Shown piece by piece: positions 33,751-45,838 of a DNA stretch of 64,000 bases. The translations under genes were made by a program, and so were the position numbers. The stretch is from Haberlea rhodopensis (taxonomy: Eukaryota > Streptophyta > Magnoliopsida > Lamiales > Gesneriaceae): positions 2,294,001 through 2,358,000 of the forward strand of contig CAJQUN010000061.1 of NCBI GenBank assembly GCA_907163345.1, in the 5' to 3' direction. Numbering within the stretch: position 1 is the stretch's first letter; every line of letters starts with the position of its first letter. Below the pieces are notes generated by a model. That model searched no databases. It was not told the origin of the DNA and worked only from the letters and a program-made list of their open reading frames with translations.

Positions 33751-34879
33751 AATATATATCCCGAGGTCTCACAAGTGCATTTCAGCCCAATTGTTATGCC
33801 TTAATTCATTCAATGTATAACACTAGCATCCCCTCTAGTCGAGTTAGAGTGTAACTCGTTGTCTCGACTCCAGTATTAGACCAGAAGTATATGCACGTTC
33901 TACTTGGAATTTCTGAATTTCATACTTTGAATATGGCTAGTATAAAACCACAATGTAACATGACTTCATAGATTTACACTGAGGTGAACTGAGCTTCAAG
34001 AACTGAACAGATCAAAGGTGTGGAACTCATCACTGTAATATAGTGTGTAATCGTTGTAATCATAGCGAGGGGAGCCCTGGTAATTATAGCTCATAAAGTA
34101 TTATGCTCGGCCTTACGATAGTATGTTGACGAAATCTCTAAATAGTCGGTGTTCGGCATAACCATATTGGGTCACGCTTAGCGTGAGGTGGATAGGATCC
34201 CTAATTACCTGAGGTGATCGAGAATCTTGAACTGACCTGAACTGCTAACCGGGGAGACTGAGGCTGAGATAACCGAGTCTGGACTTATAGCTGGACTGGC
34301 TGAGATAACCGGCATCATCACAAAAATTAAAGTCATACTAAGATTGTCCATACCGACAAAAAAATGAATCAATAGAAATCCCGAGCTAATAAGACCCTGA
34401 GCAAATAAAGCTCATTATATCCAGTTACTTAAATAAGATGTAATTGAATTCCTGAGTCAAGGAACATCTTGTGCTAATAAAATTTATTAGGACTCCATAA
34501 ATATGACAAGCACATAAAGCTCGTCCAGACTCCAGTTATAAATATAGTGAGGTGATAGAGCTCATCAGAATTCTTGAAATAAGAAATATCCAGAGCAAAT
34601 AAAGCCGTATGAACTCTGATAACATACATTCCAAGCTAATAAGATATTGAGCAAATAAAGCTCATTATAATCGAGTCCATAAAAGATATCCGAACTCTCA
34701 TAACCTTCATGAAGTTGATATTGTATCTCATTCTTCCCTCTCCTCATTCACATGTCAACCCTCCCTCGCCTCATTCTGTATGTTAGCCATCCCTCGCCTC
34801 ATTCTGTTAGTCTCATTATTATTCTTCTTCTTTTATTTTCCTTTGCCCGAGGCCAAACTAACCAAGACCAATCCGAGGA

Positions 34880-35550
34880 GTCCGAGATGAGATCAATGTA
34901 TGAGGCCGAGTAGAGGCCTAAGTATGTGGCCGAGATGAGGCCAATCAATGAGGTCGGGTAGAGGCCTAAGTATGTGCCGAGATGAGGCCAATGAATGAGG
35001 CTGAGTAGAGGCCTAAGTATGTGGCCGAGATGAGGCCAATGTATGAGGCCGAGTAGAGGCCTAAGTATTCTGAGATGAGGCGAGTGAATGAGGGCGGGAT
35101 TAGGCCAATGAATGAGGCGAGTAGAGGCCTAAGTATGTGGCCGAGATTAGGCCAATGTATGAGGCCGAGTAGAGGCCTAAGTATGTGGCCGAGATGAGGA
35201 CTGTCTTCGTCTAGAATGGAGTGCGCCCACCGGTACGCCAATGAATGAGGCTGTGTAGAGGCCAATGAATGAGGCCGAGTAGAGGCCTAAGTATGTGGCC
35301 GATATGAGGCCAATGAATGAGGCCGGGATGAGGCCAATGAATGAGGCCGAGTAGAGGCCTAAGTATGTGGCTGGGATGAGGCCAATGTATGAGGCCGAGT
35401 AGAGGCCTAACTATGTGGTCGAGATGATGCCAATGAATGAGGCCGGGATGAGGCCAATGAATGAGGCCGAGTAGAGGCCTAAGGAATGTGGCCGAGATGA
35501 GGCCAATGTATGAGGCCGAGTAGAGGCCTAGGGTATGTGGCCAAGATGAG
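34880..35550. repeat. GAGGCC minisatellite in the element interior
   Basis: Imperfect units built from AGGCCGAGTAGAGGCCTAAG plus TATGTGGCCGAGATGAGGCC and AATGAATG, mostly ~48 bp. Many units are multiples of three, so minus-strand ORFs (34966-35265, 35211-35570) stay open without being genes. Confidence 0.88.
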
Positions 35551-35559
35551 GCCAATATA

Positions 35560-35785
35560 TGAGCTCTCAAGGGATGAGCTTCTCAAGGGATTAGCTCTCA
35601 AGGGGTGAGCTCTCAATGGGTGAGCTTGTCAAGGGATGAGCTCTCCAAGTATGAGCTCTCAAGGGGTGAGCTCTCAAGAGATGAGCTCTCAAGGAATGAG
35701 CTCTCCAGGGGTGAGCTCTCCAGGGATGAGCTTCTCATGGGATGAGCTCTCCAGGGGTGAGCTCTCAAGGGATGAGCTTCTCATT
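35560..35785. repeat. GATGAGCTCTC minisatellite
   Basis: About 15 units of 14-17 bp, GATGAGCTCTCAAGGG and variants, each with a GAGCTC palindrome. It lies directly after the GAGGCC array. Confidence 0.88.
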
Positions 35786-36624
35786 TAAAGGGAATGACAA
35801 CGGTAAAATATTAAATTAATGAAATTTCATAATAGCAAACACATTTCACAAATGTACAATATTATATATATGATGTAGGCTACTCACATTTCTTAGCACA
35901 ATACATATTCCTTTGTCAATTACATAATAATTATAAAGTAATTAAGCATTAATCAATACTTATCTGTTGAAAGAATCCAATGGAGAGCTGCATGTATTAT
36001 GGATTAAGTTTATTGACAAGTTTTTGTTGGACTGGAAATCAAGTTGATCCCCTTCCCAGATCTCCATGCTTTAGCTCATTTAATTCATCTTCCCCAGATT
36101 TCTCCAGCTTATGTTCCTCTTTTCATAGCCAGTATTCATAGTCTCACGCTTTAGCTCAAATTTCCCACAGAAGACACCAATGTTAATTCAAAAAATTACC
36201 ATTTACAGAAATTAAATGAGACACGATTTGTACTTGGAAAACCCCTCAAATTGAATGGAAAAATCATGGGACATTGTTCATTATAAATTTCAATATAATA
36301 ATGGTAAATTACAGTGTTTGTTGTACAAGAATGTAGCAAACTCAAAATAAAGGAGAAGAGAAAAATGTCTTCTGGAGAGAAAAATTAAGAACCAAGAGGA
36401 TAGGGCAATTGGGGAGAAAAACTCTCTCCCTCCTCTAAAACCATCGGCCCTCTTTTATAATTGAAGGAATTGAAAGTCAATGTAATCATTTTTTTTTTCT
36501 GACATGCCTTTACCTTTACCATGCCTTAGTCCATCATGACCCTTTATTGGAACTTAGAATGTGAGGTGTCATCATGCATGTGTGTACATGTGTCAATTCC
36601 ATATCAAATTTCGTGCCCTGGTTC

Positions 36625-37215
36625 TTCTCTTCCCGGGTAGTGTCAATCTCTTCCCGGGTGGTGTCTCTTCTCTTCCCGGGTAGTGTCCTTCTCTTCTCGG
36701 GTGGTGTCCTTCTCTTCCCCGGTAATGTCTCTTCCCTTCCCAGGTGGTTTCCTTCTCTTCCCGGGTACTGTTTCTTCTCTTCCCAGGTGGTTTCCTTCCC
36801 GGGTAGTGTCTCTTCTCTTCCCGGGTGGTGTCTCTTCTCTTCTCGGGTAGTTTCCTTATCTTCCCGGGTGGTGTCTCTTATCTTCCCGGGTAGTGTCCTC
36901 TTATTGGGTGGTTTTCTTCTCTTCCCGGGTAGTGTCTCTTCTCTTCCCAAGTGGTTTCCTTCTCTTCCTGGGTAGTCTCTCTTCTATTCCCATGTGGTTT
37001 CCTTATCTTCTCGGGTAGTGTCTCTTCTCTTCTCTGATGGTTTCCTTCTATTCCAGGGTAATGTCTTTTCTCTTCCCAGGTGGTTTCCTTATCTTCCCGG
37101 GTAGTGTCTCTTCTCTTCCCAGATGGTTTCCTTATCTTCCTAGGTAGCGTCTCTTCTCTTCCCGAGTGGTTTCCTTTTCATCCCGGGTAGTCTCTCTTCT
37201 ATTCCCGGGAATTTT
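36625..37215. repeat. LTR minisatellite (CCCGGGT-type), right LTR
   Basis: The same units as at 33361-33750 but ~590 bp long, which accounts for the LTR length difference. The long ORFs 36534-36950 and 36574-36975 are products of this repeat. Confidence 0.9.
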
Positions 37216-37289
37216 TTAATATACATCCCGAGGTCTCACAAGTGCATTTCAACCCAATTGTTATGCCTTAATTCATTCAAGGTATAACA

Positions 37290-37918
37290 GTTCCATTTCC
37301 TTTTTACGTTGATTGCTAGGGGGGTGTTTGTCCGACTTCAAGATCTGGTGGGTAAGGGAAGATCGATATGTAAAAGGCGAAACAGAGAGTTAGCTGTTCG
37401 CTTTCCCTTACTACTATGGTCTGTTTACTTGATGGTGTACCCTTTTGTTCCTCTTTTGCTGGGCACTATTTCTTTGTTCCTCTTTTGGTCGTTGGCTTTG
37501 ATAGCAACCGTTTAGCACCTTTGTGTGGCCTTTTTCAAAGTTTGGTTTGGTTGCGGGTTGGTTGTTTTTTGTCTTGGTGTCTGTGTGGGCATGCTCGTGA
37601 TGATACATCTCTTGTTGTTGTTTACTGATGATTTCGAACTCCATAGCCGGTTCAGGGTGTTCCCGGATGGTAGTCTTTGATGCTTGATTTGGTCACGGGA
37701 GCTTGTTCTCTAGTCCGTTCTTATCCGGTGGCGTCTCACGACCATCATTACAATTACCTTCATATCTTTTCGAAGGCAGCTGCATCTTTTTTTGCTACTA
37801 TGATATTTTATCTTCTGGTAATTGTTTTCGTTATTGTTGGCACTGAACCAATTGTTGTATCTTTTGCTTCATGTTGATGTTTTCCTAAAAAAAAATCTAT
37901 TATTAAAAACTAAAATTC

Positions 37919-37921
<3 letters not shown>
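37290..37921 (+). other. Unassigned stretch with A-tail
   Basis: Not AT-rich and ends in AAAAAAAAA at ~37887, like the 3' end of a LINE or processed copy. The open frames (37309-37515, 37416-37628) are hydrophobic but match nothing I recognise. Confidence 0.35.

Positions 37922-37981
<60 letters not shown>
37922..37981. repeat. (TA)n microsatellite
   Basis: About 30 units. Confidence 0.95.
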
Positions 37982-37982
<1 letters not shown>

Positions 37983-38590
37983 CAACATGAGTTAATTATT
38001 TTTATAAAATGATGATGAATATAAAGTAGTTGCTAATAGTTGCTAAATGAACATATTATGTAGTCATGATTGTGTCGACTGGGACAGGGACGTAACAAAA
38101 TAGTATCAGACGGTCAACAACAGGAACACCAGGAAATATGTGATATGTGGGTCTCGTGGAACGTCTGCTGAATCTGTGTGGTAGAGTGCTAAATCAACAT
38201 GCGTCATCACTTGAACCAGTAGGAGACACTTCTATGTCGCGATGATGACATCACATTCTGAAGAAAGTGGTGATTATTGTACCACATTTCACATAGGTTA
38301 AAGATAGATGTTTGGACTGATTTATAATGAGATATACTTGACTCTTATAACAACTTGTATTAATCATTTTCGTAAAATGATGATAAATACGAAGTAGTTA
38401 CTAAAAGAGCCAATTATACAGTCGTGATTACATGGGCCTAGACCCGGGAGTGACACGTTTAATGTAAATGAGAAACATACTTTATGAAAAAAGAAAACAA
38501 ATAAGATAAAAAAATGTCATGAAATATTTTAAACTAATTAATTTCACATGTTAAATTAGAACAAAAAAATTTAAATATTGTTTAAAAAAA
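37982..38590. repeat. Two diverged LTR 3' ends
   Basis: The stretches 38000-38095 and ~38358-38458 resemble each other (AAAATGATGATGAAT; ACTGGGACAGGGACGTAACA versus AGACCCGGGAGTGACAC). The first is followed by AGTATCAGACGG, a degenerate initiator-Met-type priming site. This is probably a TRIM-like or recombined LTR remnant. No gene. Confidence 0.4.
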
Positions 38591-38606
38591 ATTCATAATT
38601 ACCTGT

Positions 38607-38711
38607 AAATCGCCATTGCCGAAGGCGATTTAACTTCTTTTTTATTCTAAGCGAATCGACGATTTCAAATTATTTTTATTTTTTTTAAATCGTCACTCGA
38701 AATGACGATTT
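38607..38711. repeat. Paired hairpins at the left end of the Mutator/PMD locus
   Basis: AAATCGCC (38607-38614) and GGCGATTT (38624-38631) enclose 9 nt. AAATCGTC (38687-38694) and GACGATTT (38704-38711) also enclose 9 nt. Confidence 0.9.
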
Positions 38712-38875
38712 TAAAAAAGACGATTTCTAAATAATATTTTTCCCAATTTTTTAAGTATATATATTTTATTTTTTAATTAATTTAAAAATTGCATTTCAAA
38801 CTATTTATATGGAATACTCTATATTTATTCAGAAGTAGCATCTAACTATTTATATGGACGATAAATTAAATGCCC

Positions 38876-41264
38876 TCAAGTGCCACATCTGGGCGGTTGT
38901 GTAATTCTGTGCTCTCTAATTCCCTGATTGATATGTTGATCACTAAGATTTGTTTGTGGATCTATATCCGTACTTTCCTCATTTTGACTCGATGAAGAAG
39001 TGGATTGTGGTACATATTTGTATGCCGACGTCATATCATCGTATGGAATAAGAGATATAAAATGTGGACGTTGTGGCACGTAAGCTGGTAAGTGAAGTTC
39101 CACCTGTCTAGAGTACGATGTTGTATGCATGCCATGATCATATGGAGTAAATGGTGAAGCATATATGATGTCATGCTCGGCCGATAGACCTCCTCTGCCG
39201 TGCTCATACCATGGGAGACTGTCCAACGAGATGTGGAAGGAGCGCAGGTGTCAAATTCTCCAACAGTATGTTGTGAAGTACTCGTACGCCCGGTGAATGT
39301 CGAAATAGTACATATGTAAACACAAGTATATGTATCATTGAGTGACCCACTAAACCGCTGAGGCTCTGAGACTGGATGTTCAGGGGTTACTGGATGAGTA
39401 TTTTGCATTAATCTTCTGTTGAGAAAATTCATGGCATTATCACCAACATCAGTGTAACGATCTAGTAATGAATTACAAGCCGCTAAGTCATCTCGTGGCC
39501 TAGATCGAGCACTTATGCTCATGGATGTCGTCTGGTCGGCCTGCCATAGAAAGAATAATTATTTGATTGACATATATATGTTAGGATTATAGTGAATAAT
39601 AATAATATCCAATTGTATACCACAAAAGTCATAATGGACGCGTCCCCAGGTTGATATCTCGTACTTTGAAGACTATGAAATGATGATATCAACTGGCGTA
39701 TAATTCTATCATACCACTCAATATATTCATTCGAGTGGTTATAGAATAAGTGATCACTGGTCCACTAGCATAACCTCCACTCTGATTCTGCCACACAATA
39801 ATATATCCTGAATGACAATTCATCCAGTCAAATCCAGATCGTCGCCGACGATCATATCTACGTAGATGTAAATGTCCTCATGGACTGGTAGGTATATGAT
39901 GTATCATCCCAAACTGTCCTAGACATGAGCGTAAAATATAAGTGGACATATAGGTGCCCATAAAAATGGAGCACAATCATGTGGTAACTCCGTAAAATAC
40001 GATGTTGTCGTGTCATAAGGCTGCCATATAAACTGTAATGATAAACAATTCTCGTAAATAAAAGTTTGCAAGATAACTAAGATTAAATAAATGTATTATA
40101 AATATGAGCAACATAATGTGGCACCATAAGATCAAGTTTGTCAACGAATAGACGCACTGAATGTCGGGCCATTTGATAATATCTCATGCCGACATTCCAA
40201 CTGCCATTTTTATTGTAATGAATGATGTAAAAGCATGAATTAACTATTAAATTAAATATATAAAATAATTATTTTACCGTGCATGGTATGGAGGCATTGA
40301 AAGTATCAACTCATACACATCATAATGCCATCATTCATGTCTACAGTGATGTCACCGACATGAGGTCTTGCGGGTGTTATCCGAGACCATGCTCAAATAT
40401 GCAATATTTGAATAATATAGTTATGTAGATAAATTACTTTAAGCAATAAATATGTATGAAAAGAGATATGTTTTACCTTTAGTAACTGCAATGGACCGTC
40501 AATTGTAGATTTTGATTTTTCCGCTGACGTACAGAGCTCTCTATACAAGCACGCAAGACAGCACTACCCCAACTATATTCTCTTATAGCATATATATCCT
40601 CTAGTATGGTCAGATATAGTAGTGGGATAGAGTTTCCAGTAGAGTTTGGACACATCACACCCCCAAGAAGCATGAATGCTAATGCACGGGTGTACTGCTC
40701 AACTTCAAGTTCATCACTATTATCTTCGATTGGATGTTCTCTTATGTAATCTCCAAGTCCGTTAGTCCTTACATTTGAACCATTGATCTCAGTCTCTTCA
40801 GAAATGTATCCTAGTGTCTTCTGAACATAAGTATGCCAATTTTCTACAGACATGTCAACATCATGATCTATGACAGGATGACCGAAAATAGGAAACTCCC
40901 ATTTCACAGCGACATCTTGTAATGTAATGGTTGCCTCACCAAATCGAAAGTGGAGAGTATGTGTCTTTGGACGCCATCTCTCAACTATAACAGTGATAAG
41001 ATGAAAGTCATATGGGAACTGACGACACCTGTATACACCATAATACCCCATGTGGTGTAACTATCTCAGTACTCTCGGGTGTGGCCGATTGTACGGGGCC
41101 GGTCGTCCCTTAAATATAGCCAAAAGGTCCATCAGCACGTCTACCACGTAAAGTATCATCGATCTTACCATCAAACACGATCTTAGATCTATGTTGTGAC
41201 TGCATAGTAAACTCAGTATCGTCTCGCAACCATAGTGCATCCGTGGATCCATTGGTCGCAACAA
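38876..41264 (-). pseudogene. Plant mobile domain (PMD / MAIN-like) protein, degenerate
   Basis: The ORF 41051-40479 (190 codons) carries the PMD core: YGVYRCRQFPYDFHLI, VERWRPKTHTLHFRFGEAT and TLQDVAVKWEFPIFGHPVI. Upstream (41264-41061) frame-shifted sequence contains SQHRSKIVFDG. Downstream pieces at ~40035-39900 (FIWQPYDTTTSY) and 39522-38876 match the C-terminal region of the same type of protein. PMD proteins occur as host genes (MAIN, MAIL1, acting with the PP7L phosphatase) and within transposons. The frame breaks and the adjacent transposase point to the transposon type. A multi-exon gene cannot be excluded. Confidence 0.75.
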
Positions 41265-41413
41265 AAAAAAATTAAAATTACTCTGTAAGAAAATTACATC
41301 AAAAATTAATGTTTGCCATTAAATTGTACAAAGTAGAACAATAATAGAACAATATTACAACATGGATACAAAATCATAAATGACATTAATCGCAAAATAT
41401 TTAATACATGGTT

Positions 41414-44128
41414 CTAAAAATTCATAACATTAATTCTACTGCGGAGATCCTCTTTGTTGACGTGTATGTTGCCTTGAACGAGCTTGTGGCCAATCCATCT
41501 CATTCGGTATTCGTGTACTTGTATTCCTTCCAGGACGGGGCACAACTCGTAGAGTGTTATCATGGAATAGCTGAAAATAGGCTTCATCTCATATGGTTCG
41601 GCCAAGTAATTCTCAAATACACCACCAGATGTAGCTTGATAAATGGGACTCTTATAGAACTGTTTTACATATGCAGCTGCATTAAGTCTTTATGCCTTGC
41701 ATACAATTTACGCATGTGAGCAAATGATACCAAACTCAGTACATTTCCCGCATGTGCATTCACGTGATCTGATCTTAACCGTATGCTTGTTTCCCCCATG
41801 TCCATATTGTTGGCTAGTGATCACATCAACAGATTGTTGCCCTTGATTATCAACGTGACAATGTCGCCCGAAAAGCTGCTCTCAGTCTATAAAAATTTTG
41901 GTAGCATAAGTTGTCCACATCTGATTGTTGGACAACAATTTTGAAGCAATTCTCATTTGTGTGTAGAAATGTTTAGCAGTACGATAAAAGGTTATTTCTA
42001 CTAGGGCTGTGAGATGAAGTTTTCTGACACTCATTTAACACCCCATTGATGCATTCATACATGTTAGTTGTCATAATTCCACAATGAAAACCTCCATCAT
42101 GCAAGAATGATCAGTTTTCAGGATCTATTGCATTCAAATAGTCAAAGGACGACGTATTTATGCGCTTGATATCTTGTAGAGCATTTAGAAACTTATATAT
42201 TTGATGTTCACATCCGGCTCTCCAACACATATCTTTCAGTTGAACGCTCTTGAAATGACTGTTAAAGTTTGAACATACGTGTCTCAAGCAGTATCGGTGG
42301 CGTTCCCTGAGGAGGCTTGAAGGAAAGGATTTCATCAATTGCTCAGATTACGACACTGTGTCGATCAGAAATTAGACACATCCCATCAACTACACGTACG
42401 AAATATTTCTTCAATCTCTGCAAAAACCATTTCCAAGACAACAGTGTTTCTTCATCCACAATAGCAAAAGCGAGAGGTAAAACCTGTTGATTGCCATCCA
42501 TTGCTACGGCGATCAGTAATTTGTGTTTGTACTTTGTGTACAAATGAGTGCCATCCACACTCATAATTTTTTGGCAATTGGAGAATCCATCTATACAGGG
42601 CTTGAATGCCCAAAACACATATTTGATTATCTTTTGTGATGGTATTTGTGTGTCTTTGTGTTCCCATTTGACTATCATACCAGGATTAGCCTTTTGGAGA
42701 GCGCCCATAAATTTCGGGAGCCTGCATATGGAACTCTCCCATGTCCCATAAACCATCTCACGTGATCGCTTCAAGCTATGCCATGCTTTTGCATACGATA
42801 TTTCGAATCCCTATTTTTCCTTCACTGTTTCCTATGCATATTTAATCTGACAGGCAGGATCGCGACGCACCATTCCCCCCAACATTGTTGCAATATAATT
42901 TTTTGCACAAGTTCTGATGATCAACAAACATCTCGTTCATCAGACATATATGCGGTCCACCATACCTTGTTATTTTAAACAAATTCAGATTTACTTTGAA
43001 CAATGCTCAGAGGTGCCACTGACATCTATTATCTTCATTATTATGTTTGCAGTCAATCTTCCAAAGTTTCGGCGTACTCTCCACCACTCTGTACTCACGC
43101 CTTGCAAACAATATGGAGCAATCCTTAACCGCAGAATTAGGGATGTCTTACCCTCTAACAACATACCCACATCAAGACGTCACTTATTCAACTCATAAGA
43201 TTTTCCCTTTTCCGAGTGAGAATGTGATAAGAGTCCACATATATTTCAGGGAATGTGGTTGAGTGATATGGGATATTTGGGTGAACCATGTGTTCATTTG
43301 AGGTGTATGTCTCGCCACATTAATTGGCGTATAATCCACATAGTGTTGATGAAGTCCCCTCACCATGTGCCGAAAGTGTTTTCAACATGGTATCTGCATT
43401 AATGTCATCTTCCTCATCCTCCGATATTGGGTGAAGAGCCTCATAAGGTTCAGAATCAAAGGTGCATTAGGCCCATAATGATCTGCTGCTGGGACTTCAG
43501 CGTGTTCATCTGTGGAATCATTTTCAACCCTAGGATTATTTTCTTCAGCAGGCAAATCAGAAATATACGCATGATCATAGAAAGAAGGGGCATATTCTTC
43601 GTACGTATGAACAGAAGAAGATGGACCCATATGTACATTTTCAATCCCAACAATTGACAATCCTTGTGTAACCATAGACATATCAGGGAAATCCGGCTGA
43701 GATAAAAGTGATATATAGGTTCCCCATTCCTGGTTCACCAGCATACATGGAGGTGACACTATTGCAGGATTTATTTTCACTTTCTCAACATAAATATTCA
43801 GTTCATTAAATTCTGCATTGGGATTCAAGAATATTTGTAATGTACTGTCATGTGTGATATGGACAATAGATTCTTTAATTCGTCCAAACATTTCACGTGC
43901 CCATTTGACATATATTATTATTGAAAACTCATCGCTGTCAATCTGGGTCCACTCATACAAGCTCGAAACCAATCTAGAAAATGTTGTTGTACGTGATATC
44001 ATGGACAATTTGATAGGCAGACTGTCATATGTCACTGACCAAGAATCATGCGATAAAATCCTCCCAACAGAGACATACAATATCACATTTCTTCCATGTG
44101 TCATAACTTCACAAAAATCATACAACAT
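41414..44128 (-). pseudogene. Mutator-like (MULE) transposase, degenerate
   Basis: The N-terminal ORF 44128-43382 (248 codons) is an acidic family-specific region. The catalytic part, 42774-42343, has WESSICRLPKFMGALQ, then MSVDGTHLY (first Asp), LPLAFAIVDEET and CLISDRH (second Asp). The piece 42338-42111 follows with HRYCLRHVCSNF. A SWIM zinc finger (ECTCGKC, then CSH) is readable near 41770-41710. Stops and frame changes separate these blocks (near 43380, 42980, 42840, 42340 and 42000). It is a cut-and-paste DNA transposase of the MuDR superfamily, no longer functional. Confidence 0.85.
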
Positions 44129-44129
44129 T

Positions 44130-44632
44130 TATTATTACAATTCAAATAAATATAATATATTATAATATAAAATATATAATGTATATTTATTACATACGTA
44201 AATATAATATATATATATATATATATATATACATACATAATATTTACAAATATATAGTAAATAATATTATATATATTATAATAATATATATAATATATGT
44301 AGTGTGCAACACAACAACAATTGATCAAAATATATTTTTTTTGAATAGATCTATGTATTATGTTATGTAATTATGTAAAATCATGATATGCAATACACAA
44401 TATCTTAAATTTAAGAACTATATTATATCTTCAATTTGCCGCCACCTTCGTCGCTGCTGCCATCACCTTCTCCGCCACTGTCGTCGTCGCCTCAGTTGAT
44501 GGATGGGAAGTGTGTGCAAAATATGTGTGAATGTGTGTAAAAATTGTGTTCGAAAGTCTGATATTTAACATAAATTTTTGAACAGTTCCACTGATCAAAA
44601 GTTTATTCTTTAAATTTTTTTTATCTAATAAT
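44130..44632 (-). other. AT-rich leader of the transposase
   Basis: Contains (TA)n-rich sequence (44140-44300) and a CCGCC/GTCGTCGCC-rich patch near 44438-44492. No gene. It probably includes the transposase promoter. Confidence 0.4.
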
Positions 44633-44706
44633 GACCGGTAGAACCGGTTATGAGACCGGTTCTACCGGTCACATATAAGTTGAAATCGTCTTGCAAGAAG
44701 ACGATT
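44633..44706. repeat. Perfect 16-bp hairpin plus AAATCGTC hairpin, right end
   Basis: GACCGGTAGAACCGGT (44633-44648) and its exact inverse (44655-44670) flank a 6-nt loop. Thirteen bases later AAATCGTC (44683-44690) pairs with GACGATT (44700-44706) around 9 nt, the same design as at the left end. Confidence 0.92.
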
Positions 44707-44760
44707 ATTTTTAAAAAAAAATATTGAATTCGCCGTCTCGGATATCGAGTTACTGTAATT

Positions 44761-45838
44761 GCATAACTTCATTACTTTCTGGGGTAATTTGCTAATTTTC
44801 GATTTTTTTAACAATAATTTGAAATTTAAACCGATAAAAGTAACTTTTACTTGAAAAGTAGCAATATGGGGAAAGGTTTATATTTGTCATATGATCATAA
44901 ATAATAAAACGTGCATGTGCACATCCATTACTTTTTATATATTTAGTATCACTTTTATTTCTTTTAATTTTTTTTAAAAGAGTATCAATTTAATATGTCA
45001 CAAAAGAACATATTGATCGCATGATTTCTCGTAAACATATTATATATTTATCTTCACGTAAGATATTGATAGCTCATGCAACTTTCATGACATGAAATAA
45101 ATTATATTCTTTTTAATGTATACCCACAACAACCCATTGTACATATATACTGAAAGAACTTTTCTTATAATCAAATTTCATTTAATTGTACATGTAAAAA
45201 AATATCCAAACTACACATAAGTCTTTAGTCCCAATGAATTAAGATATGCTATATGAACCATATAAGGAATCAGGATAGTTCGTGCACATGCGTCAGTCTT
45301 CTCCAAGAGTTTCTTTCGGTTAAAATACTCTCCTTGAATCCCTTTGGACTCCAAATATTTGCATACAAATTCAAGCCAAGTCTTATTCAGTCGTTCTCTT
45401 GCTCTAGTGAAAGGGTCAAAGTCCACGGACTTACTCGACGTACAGATACATTGCTGGACCTACGACATACGTGACTAAACCAGCGTAAGCGATTTTTTTT
45501 TCATCTTATCTTCTATAGAACCATACCTACTTCAGCTAGAATGTCTTCGTTTCTTTCTTTATCTCTTCTGATCTTATCACATATCCAACAGAGCATACAC
45601 ACACATTTTTTGGGTGTGATTTATGTTGGGTGTCTAGCAATCCGTCATATACAATATTGCAAGTCTGATGGCAGTCCTATAAAACTTCCCCTTCAATATG
45701 TAAAAAATATCCATATTTTCAAAACAATAAAACATGTTTTCACAATAATAAACCTATATATAAACAAAAAATAAGCTATATATAAATTTGTATACACTAT
45801 ATATGAATTTTGTTTTCATAAAACCTGCATATAGTTTT
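44761..45838. other. AT-rich spacer with an unassigned ORF
   Basis: The minus-strand ORF 45426-45211 (71 codons, charged N-terminal half such as ARERLNKTWLEF) has no family I can name. The rest is AT-rich without recognisable structure. Confidence 0.4.

Larger units (their letters stand above)
32919..37289 (-). mobile_element. Non-coding Gypsy-like LTR element rich in minisatellites
   Basis: Two direct LTRs share the termini TGTTAA and TATAACA: 32919-33822 (904 bp) and 36181-37289 (1,109 bp). Minus orientation is shown by a polypurine tract next to the left LTR (AGAGGGGATGCTAG, plus 33823-33836) and by TTGGTGTCTTCTGTGGGAA next to the right LTR (36162-36180). The latter resembles the TGGCGCCGTCTGTGGG priming site of Tat-type Gypsy elements. 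The 2.36-kb interior encodes no gag or pol. There is no matching target duplication (ATAGC, GTTCC). It looks like a large non-autonomous derivative. Confidence 0.75.
38597..44760 (-). mobile_element. Mutator-like locus carrying transposase and PMD pseudogenes
   Basis: A MULE-type transposase and a plant-mobile-domain ORF lie head to tail on the minus strand. Both ends of the region have short hairpins with 8-bp stems and 9-nt loops. The outermost bases AATTACCTGTAAATCG (38597) and, inverted, AATTACAGTAACTCG (ending 44760) could be a degenerate terminal repeat. No 9-bp target duplication was found, so the boundaries are provisional. Confidence 0.55.

Noticed and set aside
36534..36975. 133-138-codon ORFs on both strands
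   Set aside because: They are translations of the CCCGGGT minisatellite; low-complexity repeats, no domain.
32914..37294. Target duplication for the minisatellite-rich element
   Set aside because: The flanks ATAGC and GTTCC do not match.
40479..41051. PMD ORF as a functional host gene (MAIN/MAIL1 type)
   Set aside because: Flanking parts of the protein are in other frames and it sits beside a broken MULE transposase; a transposon pseudogene is more likely, though introns cannot be fully excluded.
45211..45426. 71-codon ORF, briefly considered a cytochrome P450 N-terminal fragment
   Set aside because: The resemblance was only a vague WxxKxLxxxGIQG pattern; not enough to name it.
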